From Accumulibacter sp964428215 (GTDB lineage: Bacteria > Pseudomonadota > Gammaproteobacteria > Burkholderiales > Rhodocyclaceae): 35,806 nt of DNA. Below are positions 1 to 7,479 of the stretch, piece by piece. Where the stretch lies: contig CAYRXO010000008.1 in the NCBI GenBank assembly GCA_964428215.1, positions 1 through 35,806 on the forward strand. The letters run 5' to 3'. Made by a program: the position numbers and the translations under genes. The stretch's first letter is position 1, and each line of letters starts with the position of its first letter. The notes under the pieces were generated by a model, which saw only the letters and a list, made by a program, of their open reading frames with translations, did not search any database and was not told where the DNA came from.

Positions 1-29
1 ATAGCTTGCCAGCATTCCCGGCCGGATCA

Positions 30-373
30 AGCTCTCCAACTGAGATTTCTAGGTTCATGCTTGCCCGGCTTGCGGTACGGTGGCTCAGCCGCGCCACGAC
101 CGCTTGGCGCGCGCTTGGCGCCCTCTGGATTTCTTCCAGTTCGAAGCCCACCTGCCTGCCGAGGTGCCGCGAGTGGCCTGTCCCGGTGGCGGCAAGGTGA
201 CGCAGATCGCCGTACCCTGGGCGCGTGAAGGCAGTCGCTTCACCCTGCTGTTCGAGGCGTTGACGCGGATGCTGGCGCCGACGATGTCGGTCCTGGCGGC
301 TGGCCGACTGCGGCACGTGCGCCGTCGCAGACGGTGGCGTGTGATCCATCATCAGGTGAGCCGGGCGCAATTA
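30..373 (+). pseudogene. ISL3-type transposase N-terminal fragment
   Basis: The +2 frame reads through a zinc-finger-like CPACG stretch (about base 62), then LDFFQFEAHLPAEVPRVACP and VPWAREGSRFTLLFEAL, and ends near WRVIHHQV. I recognise this as the N-terminal metal-binding and dimerisation part of ISL3-family transposases. Stop codons lie upstream in the same frame (about bases 41 and 50), and the DDE catalytic core is missing. The fragment runs directly into the palindromic element that starts at 368, whose sequence supplies its stop codon. It is therefore a dead remnant rather than a working transposase. The family assignment comes from memory of motifs and was not searched. Confidence 0.6.
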
Positions 374-480
374 AGGAAGCGCTGATTTAATCGCTCTCTC
401 ACTTCGATCTACCACGCAACTAATTGATTTCATTTCTGCAGAAATCCCACTGGCCGATTAAATCAGTGCTTCCTTAATTG
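368..480. mobile_element. MITE-like palindromic element with TTAA flanks
   Basis: Two 26-bp arms (368-393 and 455-480) are inverted complements with a single mismatch (G381 against T467). The arms begin CAATTAAGGAAGCGC on the left and end GTGCTTCCTTAATTG on the right. If TTAA at 371-374 and 474-477 is read as a duplicated target, the element proper is 375-473 (99 bp) with 19-bp terminal repeats. The interior is short and has no open frame. This is the structure of a miniature inverted-repeat transposable element mobilised by an IS in trans; the tips resemble IS5-type ends, but I am not certain. It sits about 20-30 bp upstream of the rpoH promoter region. Confidence 0.65.
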
Positions 481-496
481 CTTGGAACAGCACAGC

Positions 497-530
497 TTGC
501 TGGGAACTTTTCTTCCGGTTAGCACTCTTA
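497..530 (+). promoter_or_regulatory. rpoH promoter region (candidate sigma-70 and sigma-E-like boxes)
   Basis: Two overlapping promoters can be read. One has TTGCTG (497-502), a 17-bp gap and TAGCAC (520-525), a weak housekeeping match. The other has GGAACTT (503-509), a perfect match to the sigma-E -35 consensus, then 16 bp and TCTTA (526-530), a partial match to a sigma-E -10 box. The downstream parts of both lie inside the CIRCE operator. Sigma-E control of rpoH is known in E. coli; here it is inference from the -35 box only. Confidence 0.4.
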
Positions 531-545
531 CTCGGTGAGTGCTAA
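519..545 (+). promoter_or_regulatory. Perfect CIRCE operator (HrcA site) of rpoH
   Basis: TTAGCACTC (519-527), a 9-bp spacer and GAGTGCTAA (537-545) match the CIRCE consensus exactly. CIRCE is bound by the heat-shock repressor HrcA and normally lies before groESL or dnaK operons. Here it overlaps the likely promoter -10/start region of rpoH and lies 31 bp before its start codon. HrcA would therefore be expected to repress sigma-32 synthesis until unfolded protein titrates the chaperones. Confidence 0.92.
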
Positions 546-576
546 AATGTGATCAAATCCATCGGAAAGAGGAGCC

Positions 577-1446
577 ATGACCATGGTTACACCAAATTTG
601 ACTCTACCGACTATTGCGACTGTTGGCAGCATCGACGCTTATATCCAGGCGGCGAGACAGTTTCCCATGCTCAGCGAAGAGGAAGAATTCGGTCTGGCGA
701 GCCGATTCCGTAATGACAACGATCTCGACGCAGCGCGGCAGCTGGTGCTGTCGCATCTGCGGCTGGTGATTGCCATTGCGCGCGGTTATCTGGGTTATGG
801 CCTGCCACATGCCGATCTGATCCAGGAAGGTAATATCGGCTTGATGAAGGCGGTGAAGCGTTTCGATCCGGAGCGCGGGGTGCGTCTGGTGTCGTTTGCC
901 ATTCACTGGATCAAGGCCGAGATTCACGAGTATGTGCTGCGCAATTGGCGGATGGTGAAGGTCGCCACCACCAAAGCGCAACGCAAATTGTTCTTCAATC
1001 TGCGCAGCATGAAAGCGGGCAGCGAAGCGCTGACCTCGGGCCAGGTGGCCGATATCGCGCATCGGCTCAGCGTCAAGCCTGATGAAGTGTTGGAGATGGA
1101 TTCACGTCTGGCCGGTCACGACCTGGCGCTGGAAGGCGAAGCGGACGATGAGCAGGCGTTTGCGCCGATTGCCTATCTCGCCGATCATTCGACCGAACCG
1201 GTGCAGGTGCTCGAAGCGCGCGCCCGGGATCGCCTGCATAACGACGGCTTGCAGTGCGCGCTCGACAGTCTGGACGCGCGCAGCCGGCGCATCGTCGAAG
1301 CGCGCTGGTTGAACGAGGAAAATCCGGCAACCCTGCACGAGCTGGCGGCCGAGTTTTCGGTGTCGGCCGAGCGCATTCGGCAGATCGAGACGAAGGCGCT
1401 GCAGAAAATGCGCGTCAATCTCCTGGCGCAGACGCCGACGATCTGA
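577..1446 (+). CDS. rpoH: RNA polymerase heat-shock sigma factor RpoH (sigma-32)
   Basis: This 289-residue protein directs RNA polymerase to heat-shock promoters. It has the short region 1.2, then region 2 (about residues 52-120, including the core-binding and -10 segment around DLIQEGNIGLMKAVKRFDP). The diagnostic RpoH box QRKLFFNLR is at residues 135-143, and the C-terminal region 4 helix-turn-helix is near 225-280. Length and motifs are those of a complete sigma-32. A good ribosome site (AGAGGAG, about 568-574) precedes the chosen ATG; a second in-frame ATG two codons later is possible. The gene is transcribed alone, behind a CIRCE operator. The convergent cyaY begins 78 bp after its stop. 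Confidence 0.96.
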   Translation: MTMVTPNLTLPTIATVGSIDAYIQAARQFPMLSEEEEFGLASRFRNDNDLDAARQLVLSHLRLVIAIARGYLGYGLPHADLIQEGNIGLMKAVKRFDPERGVRLVSFAIHWIKAEIHEYVLRNWRMVKVATTKAQRKLFFNLRSMKAGSEALTSGQVADIAHRLSVKPDEVLEMDSRLAGHDLALEGEADDEQAFAPIAYLADHSTEPVQVLEARARDRLHNDGLQCALDSLDARSRRIVEARWLNEENPATLHELAAEFSVSAERIRQIETKALQKMRVNLLAQTPTI

Positions 1447-1524
1447 GCACTGTTGGCTGCCAGCTTATCGCCTGCCGATCCGCCGATCGGGCTGGTGGCC
1501 GTTGTCCATGGCCGTCGAAAACGT

Positions 1525-1842
1525 TCAAAGCAGCGAAACGTTTTCCTTGGCCTGCAGCGAGATCAGCCGCGACAGCGCCGCCATCATTTCCCCGTCCTGC
1601 CGCGTATCCTGCCAGACGCTGCCATTCCAGCGGTAATGAAAACCGCCGGCCTTGGCCGCGATCCACATTTCCTGCGCTGCGTCATGACGATTGACAACGA
1701 TCTGGCTGCCGTCTGTGAACGCGATTTCCAGGATGTTGTCGCCGATCCGTTCGAAGTCGAGGTCAGCGTCGCTGGCTTCCAGCGCACTTTCGATGCGCGC
1801 CAGCGTCGCCTCGGCGAGGGCGTCGAATTGTTTATCATCCAT
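1525..1842 (-). CDS. cyaY: Iron-sulfur assembly protein CyaY (bacterial frataxin)
   Basis: This 105-residue acidic protein fits the frataxin fold. The N-terminal helix is rich in Asp and Glu (ATLARIESALEASDADLDFE), followed by the beta-sheet segment EIAFTDGSQIVVNRHDAAQEMWIAAKAGGFHYRW. CyaY binds iron and modulates the IscS/IscU iron-sulfur assembly machine in the cytoplasm. It is divergent from lptM-lysA with only 34 bp between the start codons. This cyaY / lipoprotein / lysA arrangement is common in beta- and gammaproteobacteria and supports the call. Confidence 0.93.
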   Translation of the reverse strand: MDDKQFDALAEATLARIESALEASDADLDFERIGDNILEIAFTDGSQIVVNRHDAAQEMWIAAKAGGFHYRWNGSVWQDTRQDGEMMAALSRLISLQAKENVSLL

Positions 1843-1876
1843 CCTGTGCTACCATTTCCCGTTTTTGGACAGAGCC

Positions 1877-2071
1877 ATGCGGCACCATTTGCTATCGATT
1901 CTGCTGCTTACTTCGCTGCTCGCCGCCTGCGGAACGCGCGGCGCTCTGACACTGCCGCCGAAGCCCAACACCTCTCCCATACCCGGCAAGCCGGCGGTCA
2001 CTGCGCCGGCAAATAGCGACAGCGCGCCGACGGCCAGCGATTCTAGCACGGATGGCGAGAGCCGCCGATGA
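1877..2071 (+). CDS. lptM: Small LptM-type lipoprotein (YifL-like)
   Basis: This is a 64-residue lipoprotein. The signal peptide MRHHLLSILLLTSLLAAC ends in a lipobox with the lipidated Cys at 18. The next residues, GTRGALTLPPKP, are the hallmark of the LptM/YifL family; the tail is Pro/Ser/Thr-rich and low in complexity. LptM assists maturation of the LptD/LptE lipopolysaccharide translocon at the outer membrane. The frame is open further upstream, but only the ATG at 1877 gives the signal peptide. Its TGA overlaps the lysA start (ATGA), so the two genes are probably translationally coupled. Confidence 0.87.
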   Translation: MRHHLLSILLLTSLLAACGTRGALTLPPKPNTSPIPGKPAVTAPANSDSAPTASDSSTDGESRR

Positions 2072-3309
2072 GCCAGTTCCAGCGTCGTGACGGCGATCTG
2101 TACGCCGAATCGGTCGCCTTGCGCGATCTTGCCGACGAGTTTGGCACGCCTTGCTGGGTCTATTCACGCCGGGCAATCGAGGAGGCGTTCGACGAATTCC
2201 AGCGCGAACTGCCTGTCTCGGCGCTGGTCTGCTACGCTGTCAAAGCCAATTCCAATCTGGCAGTGCTCGATGTGCTTGCCCGACGCGGCGCCGGTTTCGA
2301 CATCGTTTCCGAAGGCGAGCTGCGGCGTGTGCTGGCCGTCGGCGCCGACACACGGCGGATCGTCTTTTCCGGCGTTGGCAAATCGGTGGCGGCGATCGAA
2401 ATGGCGCTGCAGCATGACATTTTGTGTTTCAACGTCGAGTCGGCGTCTGAACTCGAGCGCTTGAACGCCGTGGCCGGGCAGTTGGGCAAAGTCGCGCCGG
2501 TCAGCCTGCGCGTCAATCCGGACGTCGATGCGCGCACGCACCCGTACATCTCGACCGGTTTGAAGGAGAACAAGTTCGGCGTCGCCTACGCCGACGCGCG
2601 CGCGCTGTACCGTCAGGCGGCCGCGCTGCCGCATCTGGCGGTGAAGGGCATCGATTGCCATATCGGTTCGCAATTGCTCGATGCGTCGCCGTTTGCTGAA
2701 GCGCTCGACAAGCTGCTACTGCTGATCGATCAACTGGCCGACGATGGCATCGTCCTGCAGCATATCGACCTCGGCGGCGGGCTGGGCATCCGCTATCGCG
2801 ACGAACAGGTACCGACGGTGCAGGCGTATCTGCAACCGCTGCTCGCCAAGCTGGCCGGACGCCGATTGCATATTCTGCTCGAGCCGGGCCGGCGGCTGGT
2901 CGGCAACGCCGGCGTGCTGCTCACCCGCGTCGAATGTCTCAAGCCCGGCGAAAGCAAAAATTTTGCCATCGTCGATGCGGCGATGAACGATCTGGCTCGC
3001 CCGGCGCTCTACGGTTCCTGGCACGAAATCGTGCCGGTGAGTACGCGGCAGGAAGCGGCACAAACCTGGGAAATCGTCGGGCCGGTCTGCGAATCGGGCG
3101 ATTTTCTCGGCCGCGAACGGTCGCTGGCGCTGGCAGCGGGCGATCTGCTGGCCATCCTGTCGGCCGGCGCCTACGGCATGGTGATGAGTTCGAACTACAA
3201 CAGCCGGCCGCGTGCCGCCGAAGTGATGGTCGACGGCGCGCAGGCACATCTGGTCCGCCCGCGCGAGAGCTTCGACGATCTGTTCGGGAGCGAGCGTTGC
3301 CTGCCCTGA
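2068..3309 (+). CDS. lysA: Diaminopimelate decarboxylase LysA
   Basis: This 413-residue PLP enzyme converts meso-diaminopimelate to L-lysine, the last step of lysine synthesis. The PLP-binding lysine is K59 in CYAVKAN. Other fold-type III landmarks are HIGSQL, the phosphate-binding GGGLGI, EPGRRLVGNAG and the active-site CESGDFLG near residue 345. Length matches the family. It overlaps lptM by 4 nt. A gap of 46 bp separates it from the methyltransferase gene on the same strand, so co-transcription is likely. Confidence 0.96.
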   Translation: MSQFQRRDGDLYAESVALRDLADEFGTPCWVYSRRAIEEAFDEFQRELPVSALVCYAVKANSNLAVLDVLARRGAGFDIVSEGELRRVLAVGADTRRIVFSGVGKSVAAIEMALQHDILCFNVESASELERLNAVAGQLGKVAPVSLRVNPDVDARTHPYISTGLKENKFGVAYADARALYRQAAALPHLAVKGIDCHIGSQLLDASPFAEALDKLLLLIDQLADDGIVLQHIDLGGGLGIRYRDEQVPTVQAYLQPLLAKLAGRRLHILLEPGRRLVGNAGVLLTRVECLKPGESKNFAIVDAAMNDLARPALYGSWHEIVPVSTRQEAAQTWEIVGPVCESGDFLGRERSLALAAGDLLAILSAGAYGMVMSSNYNSRPRAAEVMVDGAQAHLVRPRESFDDLFGSERCLP

Positions 3310-3355
3310 GGTTCACCCACCGGCGCCCCCGGCACACGCGCCACTGACCGAGCAC

Positions 3356-4546
3356 ATGCCACAACTGGTTCTCCTGCCGGGCAAGGATCGGACGCTGGCG
3401 CGTCGTCACCCGTGGATTTTTGCCGGCTCGGTCGAGCGGCTCAACGGTCGCGCACGTCCGGGCGACACGGTCGAAGTCGTCGCCGCCAACGGCCGGCCGC
3501 TGGCCAAGGCGGCGTGGAGTCCGCAATCGAGCATCCGTGCGCGCGTCTGGAGCTTCGATGCTGAGGAAGTGATCGACGACGCCTTCTTCAAGCGGCGTGT
3601 GCAAGCGGCCGTCGACCGCCGGCTCGCCTGGCCCGATCTGCAGGCACAGCCAGGCTTGCGGCTGATTCATGGCGAATCGGACGGCTTGCCGGGTGTGCTG
3701 GCCGATCGTTATGGCGACACCGTCGTCGTTCAGCTCACTGCCGCCGGCAGCGACAAATGGCGCATGGCGATCGTCAACGCCATCGCCCGCGCGACGGACT
3801 GCGCACGCCTCTACGAACGCTCCGATTCCGACGTCCGCCGGCTGGAAGGGCTGGCGTCGGTTTCCGGCTGGCGGCTCGGCGAAGCGCCGGACGACGCATT
3901 GACCATCGACGAACACGGCATCCGCATGCAGGTGGACATCGTCGCCGGCCACAAGACCGGCTTCTACCTCGACCAGCGCGACAATCGCCTGCTGACCCGC
4001 CAACTGGCCGCCGGCCGCGCGACGCTGAACTGCTTCTGCTATACCGGTGGCTTCAGCCTGCAAGCCTTGGCGGGCGGAGCCAGCCAGGTGTTGTCGATCG
4101 ATTCGTCAGCACTGGCACTGGCCACCGCCGCCGCCAACCTGGCGCTCAATCCGCAACTCGACGCGGCACTTGCCGAATGGCGCGATGCCGACGTGTTCAG
4201 CGAACTGCGCACCATGCACAGCGCCGGCCGGCGCTTCGATCTGATCATCCTCGACCCGCCGAAATTCGCCCCGTCGGCGGCACACGCCGAGCAGGCGGCA
4301 CGCGCATATCGCGACATCAACATCTTCGGCTTCCGACTGCTCAATGCGGGCGGTCTGCTGATGACGTATTCCTGCTCCGGCGGTATCGACCGTGCCCTGT
4401 TCCAGCGCATCGTCGCCGACGCCGCCGTCGCTGCCGGCCGCGAAGCACGCATCGTGCGTCGGCTCGACGCGCCCGCCGACCATCCGGTGGCGCTCAATTT
4501 CAGCGAAGGCGATTATCTGAAGGGGCTGCTCTGTCAGGTCGATTGA
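3356..4546 (+). CDS. rlmI: Class I SAM-dependent rRNA methyltransferase, RlmI-like
   Basis: This 396-residue protein has the RlmI/YccW layout. An N-terminal PUA RNA-binding domain (about 1-80, LPGKDRTLARRHPWIFAGSV) is followed by a linker domain and a Rossmann methyltransferase domain. The SAM site is NCFCYTGGFSLQAL, motif IV is ILDPPKF, and the catalytic-cysteine region is TYSCSGG. E. coli RlmI is also 396 residues and makes m5C1962 in 23S rRNA. The exact target base here is inferred by family. The start chosen gives the canonical PUA opening. Confidence 0.88.
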   Translation: MPQLVLLPGKDRTLARRHPWIFAGSVERLNGRARPGDTVEVVAANGRPLAKAAWSPQSSIRARVWSFDAEEVIDDAFFKRRVQAAVDRRLAWPDLQAQPGLRLIHGESDGLPGVLADRYGDTVVVQLTAAGSDKWRMAIVNAIARATDCARLYERSDSDVRRLEGLASVSGWRLGEAPDDALTIDEHGIRMQVDIVAGHKTGFYLDQRDNRLLTRQLAAGRATLNCFCYTGGFSLQALAGGASQVLSIDSSALALATAAANLALNPQLDAALAEWRDADVFSELRTMHSAGRRFDLIILDPPKFAPSAAHAEQAARAYRDINIFGFRLLNAGGLLMTYSCSGGIDRALFQRIVADAAVAAGREARIVRRLDAPADHPVALNFSEGDYLKGLLCQVD

Positions 4547-4689
4547 CCCTAAAAACGCAGCAATTGCCCGCTATCCTGTTCAGGTTATTGACAAACAACG
4601 ATTTGCCGGCGCTGCGCCCTCAACCTTTGGAAGTGCTTCCCATTTAAATAAATAAGACGTTAATCGTTGAAAATTAATTTTCTGCGTTC

Positions 4690-4703
4690 TTGATACTTAT
4701 CAA
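4690..4703 (+). promoter_or_regulatory. FNR/Anr-type binding site (TTGAT-N4-ATCAA)
   Basis: TTGATACTTATCAA is an exact match to the FNR family consensus. Its centre is 4696.5. On the plus strand TATCAT (4729-4734, 5 of 6 matches to TATAAT) would place a start near 4738-4741, about 41-45 bp from the dyad centre. That is the geometry of an FNR-activated class II promoter. No protein gene lies downstream on this strand. Confidence 0.6.
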
Positions 4704-4734
4704 GCGTGGTTGCCAGAATTAATGGCAATATCAT

Positions 4735-4757
4735 GCTCCTGCTCGCAGGGAGCTTTT
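4735..4757 (+). terminator. Possible intrinsic terminator hairpin
   Basis: GCTCC (4735-4739) pairs with GGAGC (4749-4753), with a short further pairing and a one-base bulge, followed by TTTT (4754-4757). It resembles a rho-independent terminator 190 bp after the rlmI stop. The U-run is short and the hairpin overlaps the start predicted from the FNR box, so one of the two readings may be wrong. Confidence 0.35.
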
Positions 4758-4892
4758 CCACTCGCTGAGTGCAATTCCATCCGCGGAATCGCTCGAAATT
4801 GGCAAAGTAGTCAAAGTGGTTTGCAACTGCCACGATCTCCTTCTGGAAATAGTGGCGTTGGCTGACTTACGGTTGCTCTCGGTCGCGCGTTG

Positions 4893-5513
4893 TTACCGCG
4901 GGTTGGACGGCAAAACCAGCGCCCGACCCGACCCCCAAATCTGCTGCAGCCGGGCGTCACGTCCGCAAGCGAAACGCAGATAGGCATAACGCCAGGGGTG
5001 TTTGCGGTAGTAATCCTGATGATATTCCTCGGCGGGGTAAAACACCGACGCCGGCATGATTTCGGTTTCGATGCGCGGCAGCAGGCCGCTGGCCAGCAGC
5101 GCGGCGCGGCTCTTTTCCGCGGCCAGCCGCTGTTCGGCGTTCTGCCAGTAGATGACCGAGCGGTATTCCGGGCCGATGTCGCAGAACTGGCGGTTCTTGA
5201 CCGTCGGGTCGATGTGCCGCCAGTAGTAATCGAGCAATTGGCCGTAGCTCAGTTGCTGCGCGTCGTAGAGCACGCGTACCGCTTCGGTATGGCCGCTGTT
5301 GCCGGCGCTGACCTGCTCATACGTCGGGTTGAGCGTCCAGCCGCCGGTATAACCCGATTCGGCACTGATCACGCCGGGTAGTTTCTCGAAATCGGCTTCG
5401 ACGCACCAGAAGCAGCCGCCGGCGAAGATGGCGCTGCGCAGGTCGGCGGCGGCCAGTCGCGCGCTGCTGAACAGCAACAAGAGACACAGCAGCGCTTGCG
5501 GAGCGCGTTTCAT
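4893..5513 (-). CDS. msrA: Exported peptide methionine-S-sulfoxide reductase MsrA
   Basis: This 206-residue protein begins with a Sec signal peptide (MKRAPQALLCLLLLFSSARLAAA), so it should work in the periplasm. The MsrA core follows at once: AIFAGGCFWCVEADFEKLPGV with catalytic C34. Next come SGYTGG, HTEAVRV and YWRHIDPT, and a C-terminal Cys (FACGRD) can act as the resolving residue. MsrA reduces the S-epimer of methionine sulfoxide. The frame is open further upstream, but the ATG at 5513 gives the signal peptide and overlaps the msrB stop (ATGA). It is the last gene of the run that starts at the hvf genes. Confidence 0.94.
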   Translation of the reverse strand: MKRAPQALLCLLLLFSSARLAAADLRSAIFAGGCFWCVEADFEKLPGVISAESGYTGGWTLNPTYEQVSAGNSGHTEAVRVLYDAQQLSYGQLLDYYWRHIDPTVKNRQFCDIGPEYRSVIYWQNAEQRLAAEKSRAALLASGLLPRIETEIMPASVFYPAEEYHQDYYRKHPWRYAYLRFACGRDARLQQIWGSGRALVLPSNPR

Positions 5514-6016
5514 CGACGCAGTTCCGGCAGTTTGTCGGCGCGGGCGACGAACTGCAGCGCCAGGCCATTGTTGCAATAGCGTTTGCCGGTCGGCTGCGGA
5601 CCGTCGTTGAATACATGCCCCTGATGTCCGCCGCAACGGCGGCAGTGATATTCGGTGCGCGGATAGATCAGTTTGAAATCGGTGCGTGTCGCCACGGCGC
5701 CGGACAGCGCCTGCCAGAAACTCGGCCAGCCGGTACCGCTGTCATATTTGCTGGCGCTGTCGAACAAGGGCAGGTAGCAGGCGGCGCAGATGAAGGTGCC
5801 GTCGCGCTTTTCCTGGTTCAGCGGGCTGCTGCCTGCCCGTTCGGTATCTTCTTCGAAAAGAATGCGGTAAGCCGCCGGGGGAAGCAAGTCGCGCCATTCC
5901 TTGGCCGGTTTCACCAGTTTGTCTTCGCTGGCCGCCTGACTCGGGCCGCTGGCGACTACCGGCAGGACGAAGGCCGACAAGCCTCCCAGCCATTTCAAAG
6001 ATTGACGACGATCCAT
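5510..6016 (-). CDS. msrB: Exported peptide methionine-R-sulfoxide reductase MsrB
   Basis: This 168-residue protein reduces the R-epimer of methionine sulfoxide. Zinc is held by C77/C80 (ICAACYLPLF) and C125/C128 (YHCRRCGGHQGHVF), and the catalytic cysteine is C148 (RYCNNGLAL). The N-terminus MDRRQSLKWLGGLSAF has a twin-arginine (Tat) pattern followed by a hydrophobic stretch, implying folded export with bound zinc. The start is fixed by a strong ribosome site (GAGGAG, 7 nt upstream). It overlaps msrA by 4 nt and lies 93 nt after the DoxX gene with no visible terminator between them. Confidence 0.94.
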   Translation of the reverse strand: MDRRQSLKWLGGLSAFVLPVVASGPSQAASEDKLVKPAKEWRDLLPPAAYRILFEEDTERAGSSPLNQEKRDGTFICAACYLPLFDSASKYDSGTGWPSFWQALSGAVATRTDFKLIYPRTEYHCRRCGGHQGHVFNDGPQPTGKRYCNNGLALQFVARADKLPELRR

Positions 6017-6109
6017 CGATTTCTCCTCTTCAGGGTTGAAAACTTGCGATTGTTGGCTAAACACACTGACTACGATGGCCGTGCTGGCGGATAGTTCGCT
6101 CTTGGTCGA

Positions 6110-6697
6110 TCATTCGCCAGTCGCAACGCCGTGTCGAAGATGCGAAGGCGGCTGTTCAAGGCTGCTGTGCCGGGCAAAGAGCTTGTCCAGATCTGCCTGC
6201 GGACGGCGGCGCGCAAACTGGTCACGGATCAGCGCGTCGATACTGAAGCGCCCTGAGCCAAGGAGAATCAGCGGCAGCAGCATGCCGAGGAAAATCACCG
6301 GCAATTTGAAGTTGCCGTGCCCCTGATCGGTCAACACATAGCCTTGCGCCAATTCGGCGACAGTGGACCACGATTCGGGCCAATGCACGCTGGCGATGGC
6401 GACAACGGTGAGGATGACCAGCGAGCCGGCAAAGAAGCGCGTCGCCAAACCGAGCACCAGCGCGATGGCGCCGATCAGTTCGAACCAGGTCGACAGCCGC
6501 CAACTGAAATCGACCGGTACGACGTTGAACGGAAAGGGAAATTTGTCGGCGATTTCGGCGAACCAGTTCATGCCGCGGTACTTTTCCAGCCCGGACTCGA
6601 AAAAATCCCAGCCGAGCAGCAGTCGCAGACTGAGCAGGCCGAACCACAAACCGAGCAGATCGAGCCGCTCTAGGCAACGAGTGAAGAAAGATTTCAT
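6110..6697 (-). CDS. DoxX family membrane protein of the hvf locus
   Basis: This 195-residue protein has about four hydrophobic helices and the DoxX signature LRLLLGWDFFESGLEKYRG near the N-terminus. DoxX-type proteins often close HvfA/HvfB/HvfC (bufferin-type) operons, where the proposed role is redox- or export-linked; the precise function is not established. Its ATG overlaps the stop of the DUF2063 gene, so translation is coupled. The C-terminal tail (about residues 165-195) is charged and probably cytoplasmic. Confidence 0.87.
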   Translation of the reverse strand: MKSFFTRCLERLDLLGLWFGLLSLRLLLGWDFFESGLEKYRGMNWFAEIADKFPFPFNVVPVDFSWRLSTWFELIGAIALVLGLATRFFAGSLVILTVVAIASVHWPESWSTVAELAQGYVLTDQGHGNFKLPVIFLGMLLPLILLGSGRFSIDALIRDQFARRRPQADLDKLFARHSSLEQPPSHLRHGVATGE

Positions 6698-7479
6698 GTC
6701 CGAACTCCCAAAATGGCGCCTTGTTGGCGCAGATTGTCGAGAATCGCCGCGGCATGCGGGTGCAGCGACGGTACTCGTGGTGTCGATGGTGCCGCGTTCT
6801 CGCTGTCCAGCCGTTCGCAAGCCAGCGCACCGGTGCAGGACGGCTCGCCGAGCAACTGCAGCAGGCGGGCGGTCAGCGCGTTGATTTCGGCGAAGCGCAC
6901 GACGTCGGCGGCGTCACGGAAGACCAACAGATGCGTCGTCTGCGGCTTGCGCGGGCGGTAAGCGGCGCTGATGCGCTGCACCGGCCAGTCATAGACCAGA
7001 TTGAACATCGTCGGGTTGAGCAGCGGCTGGCCATGCAGCAGATCGCCCTGACGAGCGTACGGTGGGCAGGGCGCGTCGCTGGTCTCGACGGCGAGCTCGA
7101 CCCACTCGTAGTGCGCGAGATCGCGAAACCAGGCTGGCAAAGGATGCTGCGCCTGTGCCAGGTAGAGCAGGAATTCGCGCGCGATGTCGCGGAAATACGG
7201 GCTTTGACTGCGCCAGTCGCGGAAAAAGGCCCGATTCAGCCGCCGCCAGCGGCTTTCGCCGATCAGTTGTCTACAGACCGGATAACAGGCATCGAGAAAG
7301 CCGGTGATGTTGTTGAACAGCAGTTCTTCGTACACTGCCAGACGTCGCTGCTCGATGCCGGCCGGGCGTGGCGCGCGTGGATCGCGGCAACGACGGCCGA
7401 AAACCATCTGGAACTGCTGGAAAGGCGCCAAGGCAGCGGAAGAAGTTGAAGAAGCGGTCGTGGCGGAAGAGGTGTTCAT
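6694..7479 (-). CDS. hvfC: DUF2063 protein, HvfC-like partner of the MNIO enzyme
   Basis: This 261-residue protein has the DUF2063 N-terminal pattern: RLAVYEELLFNNITGFLDACYPVCRQL, then W-x2-LNRAFFRDWRSQSPYFRDIAREFLLYL. These proteins recruit the peptide precursor to the adjacent DUF692 enzyme in methanobactin-, HvfA- and bufferin-type pathways. The first 20 residues are Ser/Thr/Ala-rich and low in complexity. It overlaps hvfB upstream and doxX downstream by 4 nt each, as expected for a tightly coupled complex. Confidence 0.9.
   Translation of the reverse strand: MNTSSATTASSTSSAALAPFQQFQMVFGRRCRDPRAPRPAGIEQRRLAVYEELLFNNITGFLDACYPVCRQLIGESRWRRLNRAFFRDWRSQSPYFRDIAREFLLYLAQAQHPLPAWFRDLAHYEWVELAVETSDAPCPPYARQGDLLHGQPLLNPTMFNLVYDWPVQRISAAYRPRKPQTTHLLVFRDAADVVRFAEINALTARLLQLLGEPSCTGALACERLDSENAAPSTPRVPSLHPHAAAILDNLRQQGAILGVRT

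Larger units (their letters stand above)
4547..4892. other. Gene-free region between rlmI and msrA
   Basis: These 346 bp lie between two converging genes. I find no convincing coding frame and no tRNA. The stretch is clearly more AT-rich than its surroundings around 4630-4735. It contains a perfect FNR-type dyad (4690-4703), a good -10 match (4729-4734) and a GC hairpin followed by four T (4735-4757). It could hold a small RNA gene; see the findings. Confidence 0.6.

Noticed and set aside
2939..4063. Long minus-strand open frame (374 codons) across lysA and rlmI
   Set aside because: It is antisense to two clear genes, has Arg/Gly-rich low-information composition and no domain; it is a GC-driven shadow frame.
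4588..4616. TTGACA box after rlmI as a promoter
   Set aside because: No -10-like sequence at any usual spacing (GCTGCG at 17 bp).
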